From: Manihot esculenta
Lineage: Eukaryota; Streptophyta; Magnoliopsida; Malpighiales; Euphorbiaceae
Direction: 5' to 3'
DNA: 64,000 nucleotides
Assembly: GCF_001659605.2 (NCBI RefSeq)
Contig: NC_035174.2
Location: 684,389-748,388, forward strand
The first letter of the stretch is position 1; every line of letters begins with the position of its first letter. Under the pieces are notes generated by a model, which searched no databases, had not been told where the DNA came from, and was given only the letters and a program-made list of their open reading frames with translations. Of this stretch, positions 13,891 through 24,517 are shown one piece after another. Position numbers and translations under genes: made by a program.

Positions 13891-13912
13891 GAACATTCGG
13901 GGACGAATGTTC
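13891..13912 (+). other. Perfect hairpin next to the polypurine tract (element B)
   Basis: Arms GAACATTCG and CGAATGTTC surround GGGA, ending one base before the polypurine tract. Confidence 0.85.
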
Positions 13913-13913
13913 T

Positions 13914-13927
13914 TAAGGGGGGGAGAA
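13914..13927 (+). other. Polypurine tract of element B
   Basis: The sequence TAAGGGGGGGAGAA directly precedes the TGTAACACCCGG start of the 3' LTR. Confidence 0.9.
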
Positions 13928-16193
13928 TGTAACACCCGGCTAGACTCCGGTATCGGGATTCCTACCGTCCGGTGGAATCTCGGTTGTCGGAAACCTCTAG
14001 AAGGGTGAAACTATGATTTTATGAAATGTTTTCATGTATTTCATGTTTTTAAGTAAGAAATTAAATGAGTTTTTGCATGAAAAGTCCTTGGAGGGAAACC
14101 CAGGTTCGGCCGCCGAAAGTCATGTTCGGCCGCCGAACATGCATGCGTTTTTGGAGGCACGTTAGGCCCCCGAAAGCGTGAGTGAGGGAAGTCAAGGTTC
14201 GGCCGCCGAACCTCATGTTCGGCCGCCGAACATTTGCATGGATGCGGAGGCACATTCGGCCCCCGAACGTGGTCTGGCCAGCCACTATAAAAGGGTCCCT
14301 TAGCCGAAAATGGGCGAGCTTTTTCTCCCTATTTCGGCCAAGGTGAGCATTCCGCCATCCTTCCCCAATCTTGAGTTTTTCCTTCCTTTTTCCATGATCT
14401 TTACAAGTTTATAACTTTGGTTTTGAAGATCTTTGAGCTTAGAACGAGTTTTGGAGCTTGGAGACCAAAAGTTGGAACTTCCCCCATCTCCAAGTTTAGA
14501 TCTCCTCAACCCTCGATCTTCAAGAGGTAAGAGCCGATCTTAAGCTCAATGTATGATTTAAACAAGTTTTATGAAGTTTTAAGGGGTAGAATGCATGTTA
14601 GGGTATATGTTAAACCTATGGGTTTTTGATGACTTTTTGAACAATGTAGCTGGTTTGTGTGTGATTGAAGTGTTGTAGATGGGGTTTATGCATGTTTGAG
14701 GCCCCTAGGAACTTGTATGCATGCTTTGGTTGAACAATATGCATGTTTGGAAGGTTTGGAGGCGAAATGTGCTAAGGGAGCCAAGTTTCTGCCCTTTGGC
14801 AGAAACCAGGTTCGGCAGCCGAAGGTACTTTCGGCCGCCGAACATGGCTGGGGAGGCAGGCCTTTCGGCTGCCGAAGTTGCCCCCGAAAAGAGACTTTCG
14901 TCTCTGTCTGGCACTTTCGGCCGCCGAAGGTGCCGCCGAACCTACCTGAGTTTCGTCTCTGTCCAGGACTTTCGGCCGCCGAAAGTGCCCTGTTCAGCCA
15001 TTTCTTGCATGTTTCATGTGATGTTTTCAGGATGTTTTAGGGGGTTTTTGGGGAGTATTTTAGAGTCATGTTCATGTATGTTTGGTGCCTCATTTGAGTC
15101 CACCTGTGTAGGTTCGGACCCGAGGAACCGAGACCCCCGGTTGTGAGATAGTCGTTCAGAGTTCGTTGTTAAAGCTTCAGTTACCAAGTGAGTGGAACAA
15201 CCCCTTAAGCTTTAAAGTAAATGAATAAATGAATGAATCATAAAGCATTGCCCATGCATCATTATGCCATGCAATATCAGGTTGTTTGCATTAGAATTCA
15301 CGAATATGTTGCATTGCATACTTTGTTGTTGATGTGGATGAATGTTGAATGATCCATTAGCCCTGGTATGCCATGATAGCCTATGTGAGTCCAGGTGTGC
15401 CTGCTACGGCTCTACGCCCCTGGCACTATGACTGTTTATGGAAGTCCGGGTGTGCCTGCTACGGCTCTACGCCCCCGGCATGTATAAGTAAGAAAGATTG
15501 GGGCTAAATGGTGACAAGTTCATCCTTGTTGTGAAATGTTTGTGTTATGGCGCATACATGAAAGCATGAATAAGAAAAAGTTATATGATAATAATAATAA
15601 TAAAATGAATAATAATATACCTAAAAATGGAGGAATTAAAATAAATGTTTTTAGTTTCTGCTCACTGGGCTCTAGTAGCTCACCCCACTCCCTTTATCCC
15701 CAGAGTTGCAGGTACAGGATAGACCAAGAAGTCGGCTAGAGTGAAGTCAAGTCATGTATGTTGTAATAGATAGTAGTGGACATGAACATGATGTAATGAG
15801 TATGTATGACCATGTAATGTAATTCATGATTTTGATGATGTATTGAGGATTATAGTAGTGCTTGACCTAGAGGTGTGTGAATCCCCATTATGTACAGAGT
15901 GTTTAATGAGTAATGATGTTAATGACCATGATTATCCAAGCTGTTATGTATGATGATGATACCCCTTTGGAGTATTTGATGAGGACTCCAGTGTGGGGTT
16001 TATGTATGATTTTGTGCATGCACAGGTTTTGCTTGGATAAGAGAAAAGAAAATTTTTACAGATCATGTATATGTTGCTATGTATGGGATTCCACAGGTTT
16101 ACAGGAGGTATGTAGGCTTGCTACGGGTCCCGGCGGCCTTAAGCCGATCTGGATCCTAGCGCCGGTAACGGGTCGGATTTCCGGGTCGTTACA
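13928..16193 (+). repeat. 3' LTR of element B
   Basis: The LTR is 2266 bp, from TGTAACACCCGG to GGGTCGTTACA. Upstream of the TATA box (14286-14293) lie four exact TTCGGC-C-GCCGAA palindromes, and three more lie at about 14828-14985, seven in all plus imperfect ones. A 55-bp direct repeat containing CCTGCTACGGCTC begins at 15389 and 15444. Two splice-donor-like sites are at 14527 (AAGAG/GTAAG) and 15188. The flank from 16194 on is copia sequence. Confidence 0.93.
14286..14293 (+). promoter_or_regulatory. TATA box in 3' LTR of B
   Basis: TATAAAAG lies downstream of a cluster of GCC-box-like palindromes (14103-14235). In a 3' LTR it could drive transcription outwards into the copia relic. Confidence 0.65.
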
Positions 16194-18236
16194 GTCGGCT
16201 TAGATACGAATGTGGATTTCAAGGAAGAGGAAGTATAGATGGTGCACGCTAGACCTAGAATCTAGAGACTTCTAGAGAAACTCTATCTGAAATAATCTTT
16301 ACCTAACAGAATGTACCTGATGTAGAAGGTTTCGGCCTTCAAGATGAATGAGGGCAAGACCATTGAGGAGAACTGGAACGTTTTCTAGAAGATGTTGTCT
16401 GACTTGCAGAATCTTCAGGTTATGGTGGAGAAAGAATTCCAAACAGTATATCTGTTGAATTCTTTGCCTCCTCCTTATGAAAAATTGAGGGAGATTCTGA
16501 AGTATTCAAAAACCAGTATCACGGCTGAAAAGGTAAAGACTATAGCAAGATTCAAAAAAGTATAACTTAATGCTCATAAGGGTATAAGAAATCAGGTAAA
16601 TGCCTGGTAGTAAGGGAAAGATCTGAGCACAGAGATGACAAGAACAGGGGCAAGAGCAAATCAAGAGCAAGATCAAAGTCCAAGAGCAAAGCCGAATGTT
16701 GGTATTGTGGCAAGAAAGGCCATCTCAAGAAAAACTACTATTCGAGGAAAATTAATCAAAAGGTTTCTCAGAATGAGAAGGGTGAAGTAACAATTGAAAA
16801 CATCAATATGCAAGATTTTGAAGTTTTAACTGCAGAAACTTTAGAGGTATGGTCCACCACTGAGTCAGACAGTAAAGAACAGTGGATATTGGATTTAGAC
16901 TGCACATTCCACATGACCCCGAGAAAGGAATAGTTTGCCACATTTGAAGAAAAAGATGGAGGCAGAGTCAAGATGAGAAACAACACAATTTGCAACGTCA
17001 AAGGAGTCGGAACAGTACAAATCATGATGCATGATGGCACGATTGTGATTTTAACTCAAGTTAGGTATATTCATGAACTCAAAAGAAATCTTGTTTCTCT
17101 TGGTGCACTTGAATTGCATGATTACTAGTACAAGGCTCAAAAAGGTATAATAAAGATTGTCAAAAGCTGCAGAGTCATCAGGACAGGAGAGCTTATAGAA
17201 GGTCTATACATTTTGCAAGGCAAAATAGTTTCTGGTGAAGCAAATCCATCTGAGACTACTCAGGATCAAACCTGCCTTTGGCACAACGGGCTTGGACACA
17301 TGAGTCAGAAGAGAATAGAGACTCTAGTAAAAACGGGTCTGCTTCAAGGTACCAATCTATCATTTCTAAGTTTCTATGAAAAATGTGTCTTTGGTAAATC
17401 ACAAAGGTTGTCCTTTGAGATTGGAAATCATACAACATAGCAAATTCTTGACTACATTCACTCAAACCTATGGGGATCACCAAATATTCCTTTCTCTCTG
17501 TCAAAGTATTAGTATTTCATCTCTTTTATTGATGATTACTCGAGAAATGTTTGGATTCACTTTCTAAAATCAAAGGATGAAGTATTTGAGAAGTTCAAGG
17601 AATGGAGATGCTTAGTGGAGAATCAGACAGGAAAAAAGATCAAGGCGTTGAAGATAGACAATGATCTTAAATTTTGTAATCAAAAGTTTAATTCATTTTG
17701 TAGAAAGCAAGGAATTCGGAGGCACAGAACATGTGCTTATACACCACAGCAGAATAGTGTTGTAGAAAGAATGAATAGGACAATAATGGAAAAGGTCAAA
17801 AGCTTGCTCAGTGAGTCAGGTTTGTCACAAAATTTTTAGGCTGAAGCTGCATCTACATGTGTGTACTTAATCAATAAGTCCCCATCTACTACTATAGAGT
17901 TAAATGTTCTAAAACAGATGTTGTCAAGGACTGAGCCTTCCTATTCACACTTGAGGAGGTTTGGTTGTGTGGTTTACATACATACAGATCAGGATAAACT
18001 ATTATTCGGAGCAAGAAAGGAGATACTCATTGGAAATCCTCAAGGAATCAAAGGTTACAAGATCTGGTTGCTCGAGGGGAAGAAGTGTGTCATTAGCAAA
18101 GATATCAGATTCAATGAAGAACAAGTGTTCAAGGACCTATAGGAGGAGAAAGAGGAAGAGGTTATAGGGCAAATCTCAGGTAAGGAGACTGTTACTCTTC
18201 AGGTCCCTACAATGCAGATCAAGAACAGTAAAGGGA
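16194..18236 (+). pseudogene. Decayed Ty1-copia gag and integrase
   Basis: Broken plus-strand frames show copia features in order: a Gag segment (FKMNEGKTIEENWN type, about 16330-16560), a CCHC-type knuckle at 16696-16740 in which the last Cys is Tyr, a GAG-pre-integrase segment with LWHNGLGHMS (about 17277-17310), an integrase core with PQQNSVVERMNRTIMEK (about 17740-17790), and the following FGCVVYIH stretch. Many stops sit where Gln or Trp is expected, which fits methyl-C deamination. The 5' end was displaced when element B inserted at 16194 and is not in the window. Confidence 0.85.
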
Positions 18237-18245
18237 CTAAAGATC
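18237..18245 (+). repeat. Left target duplication of the fold-back MULE
   Basis: The 9 bases CTAAAGATC recur exactly at 19598-19606 on the other side of the element. Confidence 0.9.
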
Positions 18246-19597
18246 GAGCAATTTTTCAAATCATGCATATTTAAAAAAATAATTCTAAAATCATGCAGAA
18301 TTCGAAAATATTTTCGGATTCTGTGTGTCAACCCAGTTAGTTCGACACCATGACTGCCGAACTAGCGAGTTCGACACTAATGGTGTCGAACAAAAGCAAG
18401 TTCGACACCCATAGTGTCGAAGTTTGTTTAATGCAGCTTGTTCGGCACTATGAGTGCCGAACAAGCTGATTGTGCCACGAGAGTAGATAATCTGCTCCCG
18501 TGGAAAATTCTTCGGCACTTATAGTGCCGAAGAAGTGATTACACTGGCCTGCATGCCCCTGCAGGCCGTGCATGCATGCATACAATTGCACAAAAATTTT
18601 TTTAAATATATATTAAAATTTAATATTTTTAAAATAAAAAATAATTAAAAAAATAAAATATAATAATTTTTTATGAATTTAATAATTTTATTTTTGAAAA
18701 TATTTAATCCGTCTTATTTATTTATTATTTTAAAATTATTATTTATTTTTTATATTATAATAAAAAATAAATTATTTATTATTAATTTTATTTTAGGTTT
18801 AAGTTTTTGTAAATTTTTTTAAATATATATTAAAATTTAATATTTTTAAAATAAAGAGTAATTAAAAAAAATAAAAAATAATAATTTTTTTATAAATTTA
18901 ATAATTTTATTTTTGAAAATATTTAATCCGTCTTATTTATTAATTATTTTAAAATTATTATTTATTTTTTATATTATAATAAAAAATAAATTATTTATTA
19001 TTTATTTTATTTTATATTTAAGTTTTTGTAAATTCTTTTAAATATATATTAAAATTTAATATTTTTAAAAAATTATAAAAAAATAAATAATAAATTTAAA
19101 ATAATAAATAAATAAGACGGATTAAATAATTTAAAAAATTAAATTATTAATTTTTTAAAAAAATTATTACATTTTATTTTTTTAATTACTCTTTATTTTA
19201 AAAATATTAAATTTTAATATATATTTGAAAAAATTTCTGTCCATTTGCATACATACATCCACTGCAGGTGTACACATGCACGGCCTGCAAGCCATGCAAG
19301 CCGGCAGGCCAGAGTTCTTCGGCATCATAAGTGACGAAGAAGTTTCCACGGGAGCACATTATCTGTTCTCCATGGCACAATCAGCTTGTTCGGCACTCAT
19401 AGTGCCGAACAAGCCGCATTAAACAACCTTCAACACTATGGGTGTCGAACTTGCTTTTGTTCGACACCATGAATGTCGAACTAGTGTGTTCGGCAGTCAT
19501 GGCGTCGAACTAATACACACAGAATCCGAAAATATTTTTGGATTCTGCATGATTTTAAAATTATTTTTTTAAATATGCATGATTTGAAAAATTGCTC
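18246..19597. mobile_element. Non-autonomous Mutator-like fold-back element inside copia
   Basis: A 1352-bp element with terminal inverted repeats beginning GAGCAATTTTTCAAATCATGC is flanked by the 9-bp duplication CTAAAGATC, as expected for Mutator-like transposition. The arms are about 350 bp (to about 18600, and from about 19240). Each arm holds five 21-23-bp palindromes of the form TTCGRCAC-N-GTGYCGAA. The centre is extremely AT-rich and contains direct copies of a roughly 220-bp segment (starting about 18596 and 18814) and an inverted one. I see no transposase or other coding frame. Confidence 0.88.
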
Positions 19598-19606
19598 CTA
19601 AAGATC
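19598..19606 (+). repeat. Right target duplication of the fold-back MULE
   Basis: An exact copy of CTAAAGATC at 18237-18245. Confidence 0.9.
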
Positions 19607-21477
19607 AAGGTTGAGTTTCTTAGAGAACAATCGAGAGTTCATCCGGATCTAAAGAGAAGGACATCTCTTGAGATGATGAATCCAAGAACGCTGAAGATGC
19701 AGAAACAAGACAAGGGCTAGAGGAAGAGATGGAGTCCGAGCAAGAAGATCTTAGTAATTATATGCTTGCAAGGATAGAGGTAGAAAAGATATCAAACCCC
19801 TTTCAAGATATAATGAGGATAAGACTGTAGCTTTTGCCTTCACATCTGCAGAAGAGATCGAAATCGAAGAACCAAAGTCATATCAAGAAACCAAGCAATC
19901 TAAAGACTAGAGAAAGTGGAAAGAAGCAATGGAGGAGGAAATAAAGTCACTGAAGTAGAATAATACTTGGATCAATCAGAGGGTGTAGATGGGTTTTGAA
20001 GAGAAAGCCAGGCATTCCAGGTATGGAACAACTTAGATTCAAAGCAAGGCTAGTTACTAAGGGTTTCTCGCAGGTAGAAGGGATAGATTATGATGAAATA
20101 TTTTCTCCTGTGGTGATACATGTTTCAATTCGGGTTGTATTATCATTAGTGGTATATCAGAATCTGGAGTTGAAACAAATGGATGTGAAGACTGCATTCT
20201 TACATAGAACTTTAGAAAAGCAAATTTTCATAAAATAACCAGAGAGTTTTGAGGAAAAAGGGAAAGAAGATTGGGTCTGTCAGCTTCAGAGGTCTCTTTA
20301 TGGTCTAAAACAATCACCTAGATAATGAAACCAGAGATTTGATTCTTTTATGCAGGACAGTGCATTTCAGAGAAGCAATTTTGATTCTTATGTCTATTTT
20401 AGAAAGCTTGAAGATCAGTATCTAATATACCTAATGATATATGTAGATGACATGTTGATAACAACAAAGGATCAATAAGAGGTTAAGAGATTGAAAGAAA
20501 TGCTGGGAGCAGAATTTGATATGAAGGATTTGGGGCCTACAAAGAAAATCCTGGGAATAAACATTCAGAGAGATAGAATTGAAAACCGATTAACTGTATC
20601 TCAAGAGGATTACGTGTAGAAGGTTTTAACAACATTTGGAATGGACTAAGCAAAGGTTGTGAATACTCCATTGGGGGCTCATTTCAAGCTAAGTTCGAGC
20701 AAAATTTAGAGGAGTTTGATGAGTCATTCAAAGAAATAGTCACATATTCAAGTGTTGTTGGTAGCATCATGTATGCTACGATCGGAACAAGGTTGAATTT
20801 GGCTTATCTAGTCAGAGTTATCAACAGATTCATGAGCAAACCAGAAAGAAATTACTGGAATGCTGTAAAATAAGTACTCAGGTATATTAGAGGAACTCAA
20901 AAGCTGAAACTCAATTATGTCAGGGAATCAGGTTTGAAGGTTAAAGATTTTTGTGATTCTAATTATGCAGCTGATTTGGATAAAAGGAGGTCAGTGTCAG
21001 GGTGTATATTCACTGTTGGTGGAAATGTTATAAGTTAGAAGTTCGAGCTGCAGCATGTCGTAGCTCTTTCGACCATAGAGGCTGAGTATATGGCGTTAAC
21101 AGAAGCCATTAAAGAGGAAATCCAGTTAAAAGGTCTAATAGAAGAGCTCAGATCCAAACAAGAGACTATGGAGGTGTTTTGTGATTCTTAAAGTGTCATC
21201 AGTTTGTCAAAGAATAACGTGCATTATGAAAGAACCAAACACATAGATATCAGATTGCATTTTGTCAGATATTTGATATCTAAAGGCATTGTCAAGATTT
21301 TGAAGATCCACACAGAAGAAAACCTTGCCAATGTAGTCACTAAGACTTTACTAGTTATCAAGTTCAAAAGGACGCGGACGTTGAGCTTGTTGAGGCTGAC
21401 CGAAGAATGATGAGGGTCAGGTCGAAGAAGGAACGAGTATTCACATGAGTTGAAGAAGTTCAAGCAAGGTGGAGAAC
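19607..21477 (+). pseudogene. Decayed Ty1-copia reverse transcriptase and RNase H
   Basis: This continues the copia polyprotein after the MULE insertion. RT motifs are visible: FKARLVTKGFSQVEGIDYDE (about 20040-20100) and YVDD at 20440-20451. RNase H follows (DLDKRRSVSGCIFTVGG at about 20976-21026, and ENLANVVTKT near 21320). In-frame stops and a TGG-to-TAG change after GGNVIS show it is dead. The polypurine-like CAAGGTGGAGAA at 21466-21477 precedes the 3' LTR. Confidence 0.85.
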
Positions 21478-21573
21478 TGTAGGAGTGATGCTCGAATTCT
21501 TCAGAAGAGCTCGAAACTTCTGGGGTAAAAAGAGAGAGAGAGATTAGACAATCAATAGATGGCTTGGCAGATA

Positions 21574-21578
21574 ATCAA
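21574..21578 (+). repeat. Left target duplication of solo LTR 1
   Basis: ATCAA, repeated at 23618-23622. Confidence 0.9.
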
Positions 21579-23617
21579 TGTAATACCCGGCTAGAGTCTG
21601 GCATCGGAATTCTACTTTCTGGTGGAATCTCGGATGTCGAAATCCTCTAGAAGGGTAAGAGTTATGGTTTTGTAAAGGATTTTAGTATGTTTTAATGTTT
21701 TAAGTCCAAAAGGAAATGAGTTTTTGAAAGAAAAGAGCCAAAGAAGAAATACAAGGTTCGACCGCCGAAGGTGAAGTTCGGCAGCCGAACATGCATGAGT
21801 TTTGGTTTCACGTTAGGCCGCCGAAGGTGGTCTGGCCAGCCACCTATAAAAGGCCCTAGGTCGGTGAATGGATAAGATTTTCTTTCCATTCACAGCCAGA
21901 GGTGAGACCATAAGCTTCCTTGGGGGATCTTCATGTTTTCTTCAAATCTTGCAAAGTTTTAATGGATTTTATGTTATTTTGAAGCTTTTGAGCAAGTCAA
22001 CCAAAGTTTTGAAGTTTGGAGACTTTGAGGGAGAGTTTCTTCATATCTCCACGTTGGGACTTGTTGTTTGTAAGAGGTAAGTGAAGATCCTGAACTTCTT
22101 TTCATGTTTTATGAAAGTTTTATGAAGTTTATGGGTAAAGATGCATGGTTAGGGTAAGTTGAGGTTTTGGTTGATTTGTGGTCAAAGCATGCTTATGTGT
22201 TTAGTTGTGTTGTTTGTTGGGGTTTTAAGTTAGTTTTGGACCCCTTTGTGCCTATACTTGAGTATATGCAGGTTGTGAGTTGTTAGTTTGCACGTTGAGT
22301 GAGGTTTGGGCAAGAGTTGCATGAAGCAGAACAAGTTTCTGCCTAACTGAAAAATCCAGTTTCGGCCGCCGAAGGAGGGTTCGGCCGCCGAACATGCTAA
22401 GGAGGTGGTTTCGGCTGCCTAAGCTTGCCCTCGAAAGTTTGGACTTTCGGCTCTGGAGGCGACTTTCGGCCGCCGAAGGTGCCGCCGAAGGTTAGAGACT
22501 TTCGTCTCTGGAGAGGACTTTCGGCAGCCGAAGTGCCACCGAAAGTGCTTGAGTTTCGTCTCTGGAAGGGACTTTCGGCCGCAGAACCTGTCGCCGAACC
22601 TGTCGCCGAAAGTGCCCTGTCCAGCCTTCTTTTGCATGTTTTTCTTGATTCTTTTAGGATGTTTTAAGGGGGTTTTGGGGAGTATGTTAGAGTTGTTCTT
22701 GAGATAGTTTGGTCCCTCATTTGAGTCCACTTGTGTAGGAACGGACCAGAGGAACCGAAGAGAGCAGCAATGAGCACTGCTTCAGAGTATTCAGAGTCAG
22801 TTCAGAGTCAGCCAGAGGTGAGTGGAACTAAACTAACCTTCATGTTTCAATATGAGAACTTAAATGCTTTTAGCATGTTTCATGCATCATGATATGAACT
22901 AGGTTGAGTGCATTTACTAATGTGATGCATTGCATTATTCTATGCTTGTACGGATCGGACATAGTTTTGGATTCACTAGCCCTCCGAGTAAAGTCCTGAG
23001 GAGCCCTGAGAGGGCCGGGCACAAAGCACCACAGGGTGCATAGTAGAAGTCTTGAGTAGCTCCTTCGCGGGCCGGGCACAGAACAGAGGGAATTTTGACT
23101 CTGTCCGTCTGAGATGATGTGATTTACTTGTGATGTGATGCATTTCATGAGAGCATGTTTTATGAACATGTTTTATCTGTTCTACTCACTGGGCTAGTAT
23201 AGCTCATCTCTCTCCTTTAACCCCAGTCTTCCAGGTTCAGAAGTCAGGGAAAGTTCAGCTGAGTACAGGAAGAGTAAAAAGTTGTAATAGTTTAGAGTGG
23301 ACATGTACTATTATAAAAGATGTTTTCTTATTGTATAGTGTAGAGTATGGTGCTTGACCTATGTTGTAAATCCCTTTTGTATACATGGTCTATTTATTTA
23401 ATGTAAATGTTTTCATGACATGTATGTGAAAGAGATAGTGCATGCACAGGTTGAGCCTTGGTACAGAGAAAAGTTTTATGTTTTTACAAAAAATGTATGA
23501 TCATGTATGAGATTTTACAGATACACAGAGAGTATAGCAGGCTTGCTACGGGTCCTGGCGACCTTAAGTCGACCTGGATCCTAGCGCCGGTAGCGGTTTG
23601 ATTTTCGGGTCGTTACA
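21579..23617 (+). mobile_element. Solo LTR of the chromovirus family (diverged member)
   Basis: A 2039-bp LTR from TGTAATACCCGG to GGGTCGTTACA is bounded by the 5-bp duplication ATCAA. It has a TATAAAAG box near 21846, TTCGGC/GCCGAA palindromes, and the donor-like sites GAGGTAAG and CCAGAGGTGAGT. No internal element sequence remains, as expected after LTR-LTR recombination. Confidence 0.92.
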
Positions 23618-23622
23618 ATCAA
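23618..23622 (+). repeat. Right target duplication of solo LTR 1
   Basis: ATCAA, matching 21574-21578. Confidence 0.9.
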
Positions 23623-24517
23623 ACTTATAATGAGGTGTAACGACCTATTGAGGGAGTGATCTGTTGAAGGGCAGACCTACCAAAAGGAAGGGCCAACCTG
23701 CCTAATGGAAGTAAGGCTAAGCAAGCCATGCCTAATTAGAGAAGGGTTGGAGTGCCCGGGATGCTTGCAGGGCTGGGGGAGCCCGGATGCTTGTCAAGGT
23801 TGACTAGGTGTCCAGGAGAGTTTGGATACTCGGAAGCTTGTAAGATAAGAAGAAAAGACCGGAGGCTCGAATACTCGCTAAGGCTTGAGAACTCAGAAGT
23901 ACGGAAGGCTAGAGGGCGAAAGTAGTCCGGAAGCCTGAGGACTCGCCAAGGCAAGAGTAGTCCAGATGCTAAAGTTCAGAATGTCCGAAAGGTCAGAATG
24001 CAAGGATTTCTCAAAGTGCTTGAAAGGTCTAACACACGAATTTTTTAAAGTGCTCAGAACATCTGAGAGGATTAAAAGGAACGGCGACATTTTATTTCCC
24101 GCCTTCATTTTAAAAGTACTAAGGGGGTTTTCAGTCTTTTATATTGAGGGCCAAGGTCGTTAAATCTGCTATTTAAGGAGCAGACTTCCCTCTGTTTTGG
24201 GTGTGTAAAGTGAAAATAGCTGTAATTATTATTTTTTCTTACCATTGTTAATTTGTAATCAAGTTTGTGCTGGTGTGCGGTTGTTTTCTCTCTATAACTT
24301 TTCGTGAATAAAAATTTCCTCCTTCGAGACGTAGGATGATTCACAAAAATTCAATTGGAACTCGTAAAACTCTTTGTTTTCTTCTTTTCTATTTTTTTCT
24401 TTATTTTTTTATTTTCTGTTACGTCGCTAATCGAAAATCAAGTTACGATATTAGACTCTTTTTATTTTCTGTTAGGTCGCTAATCGAAAATCAAGTTATG
24501 ATATTAGACTAACTACA

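Larger units (their letters stand above)
21478..24517 (+). repeat. 3' LTR of the copia element, split by a solo LTR
   Basis: The LTR starts TGTAG directly after a purine tract and appears to end CTACA at 24517, giving a 5-bp terminal inverted repeat. Removing the nested solo LTR and one target duplication leaves about 996 bp. Its end contains a 53-bp direct repeat (GTCGCTAATCG at 24423 and 24476). No second copia LTR is in the window, so the right boundary rests on the terminal repeat alone. Confidence 0.65.
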
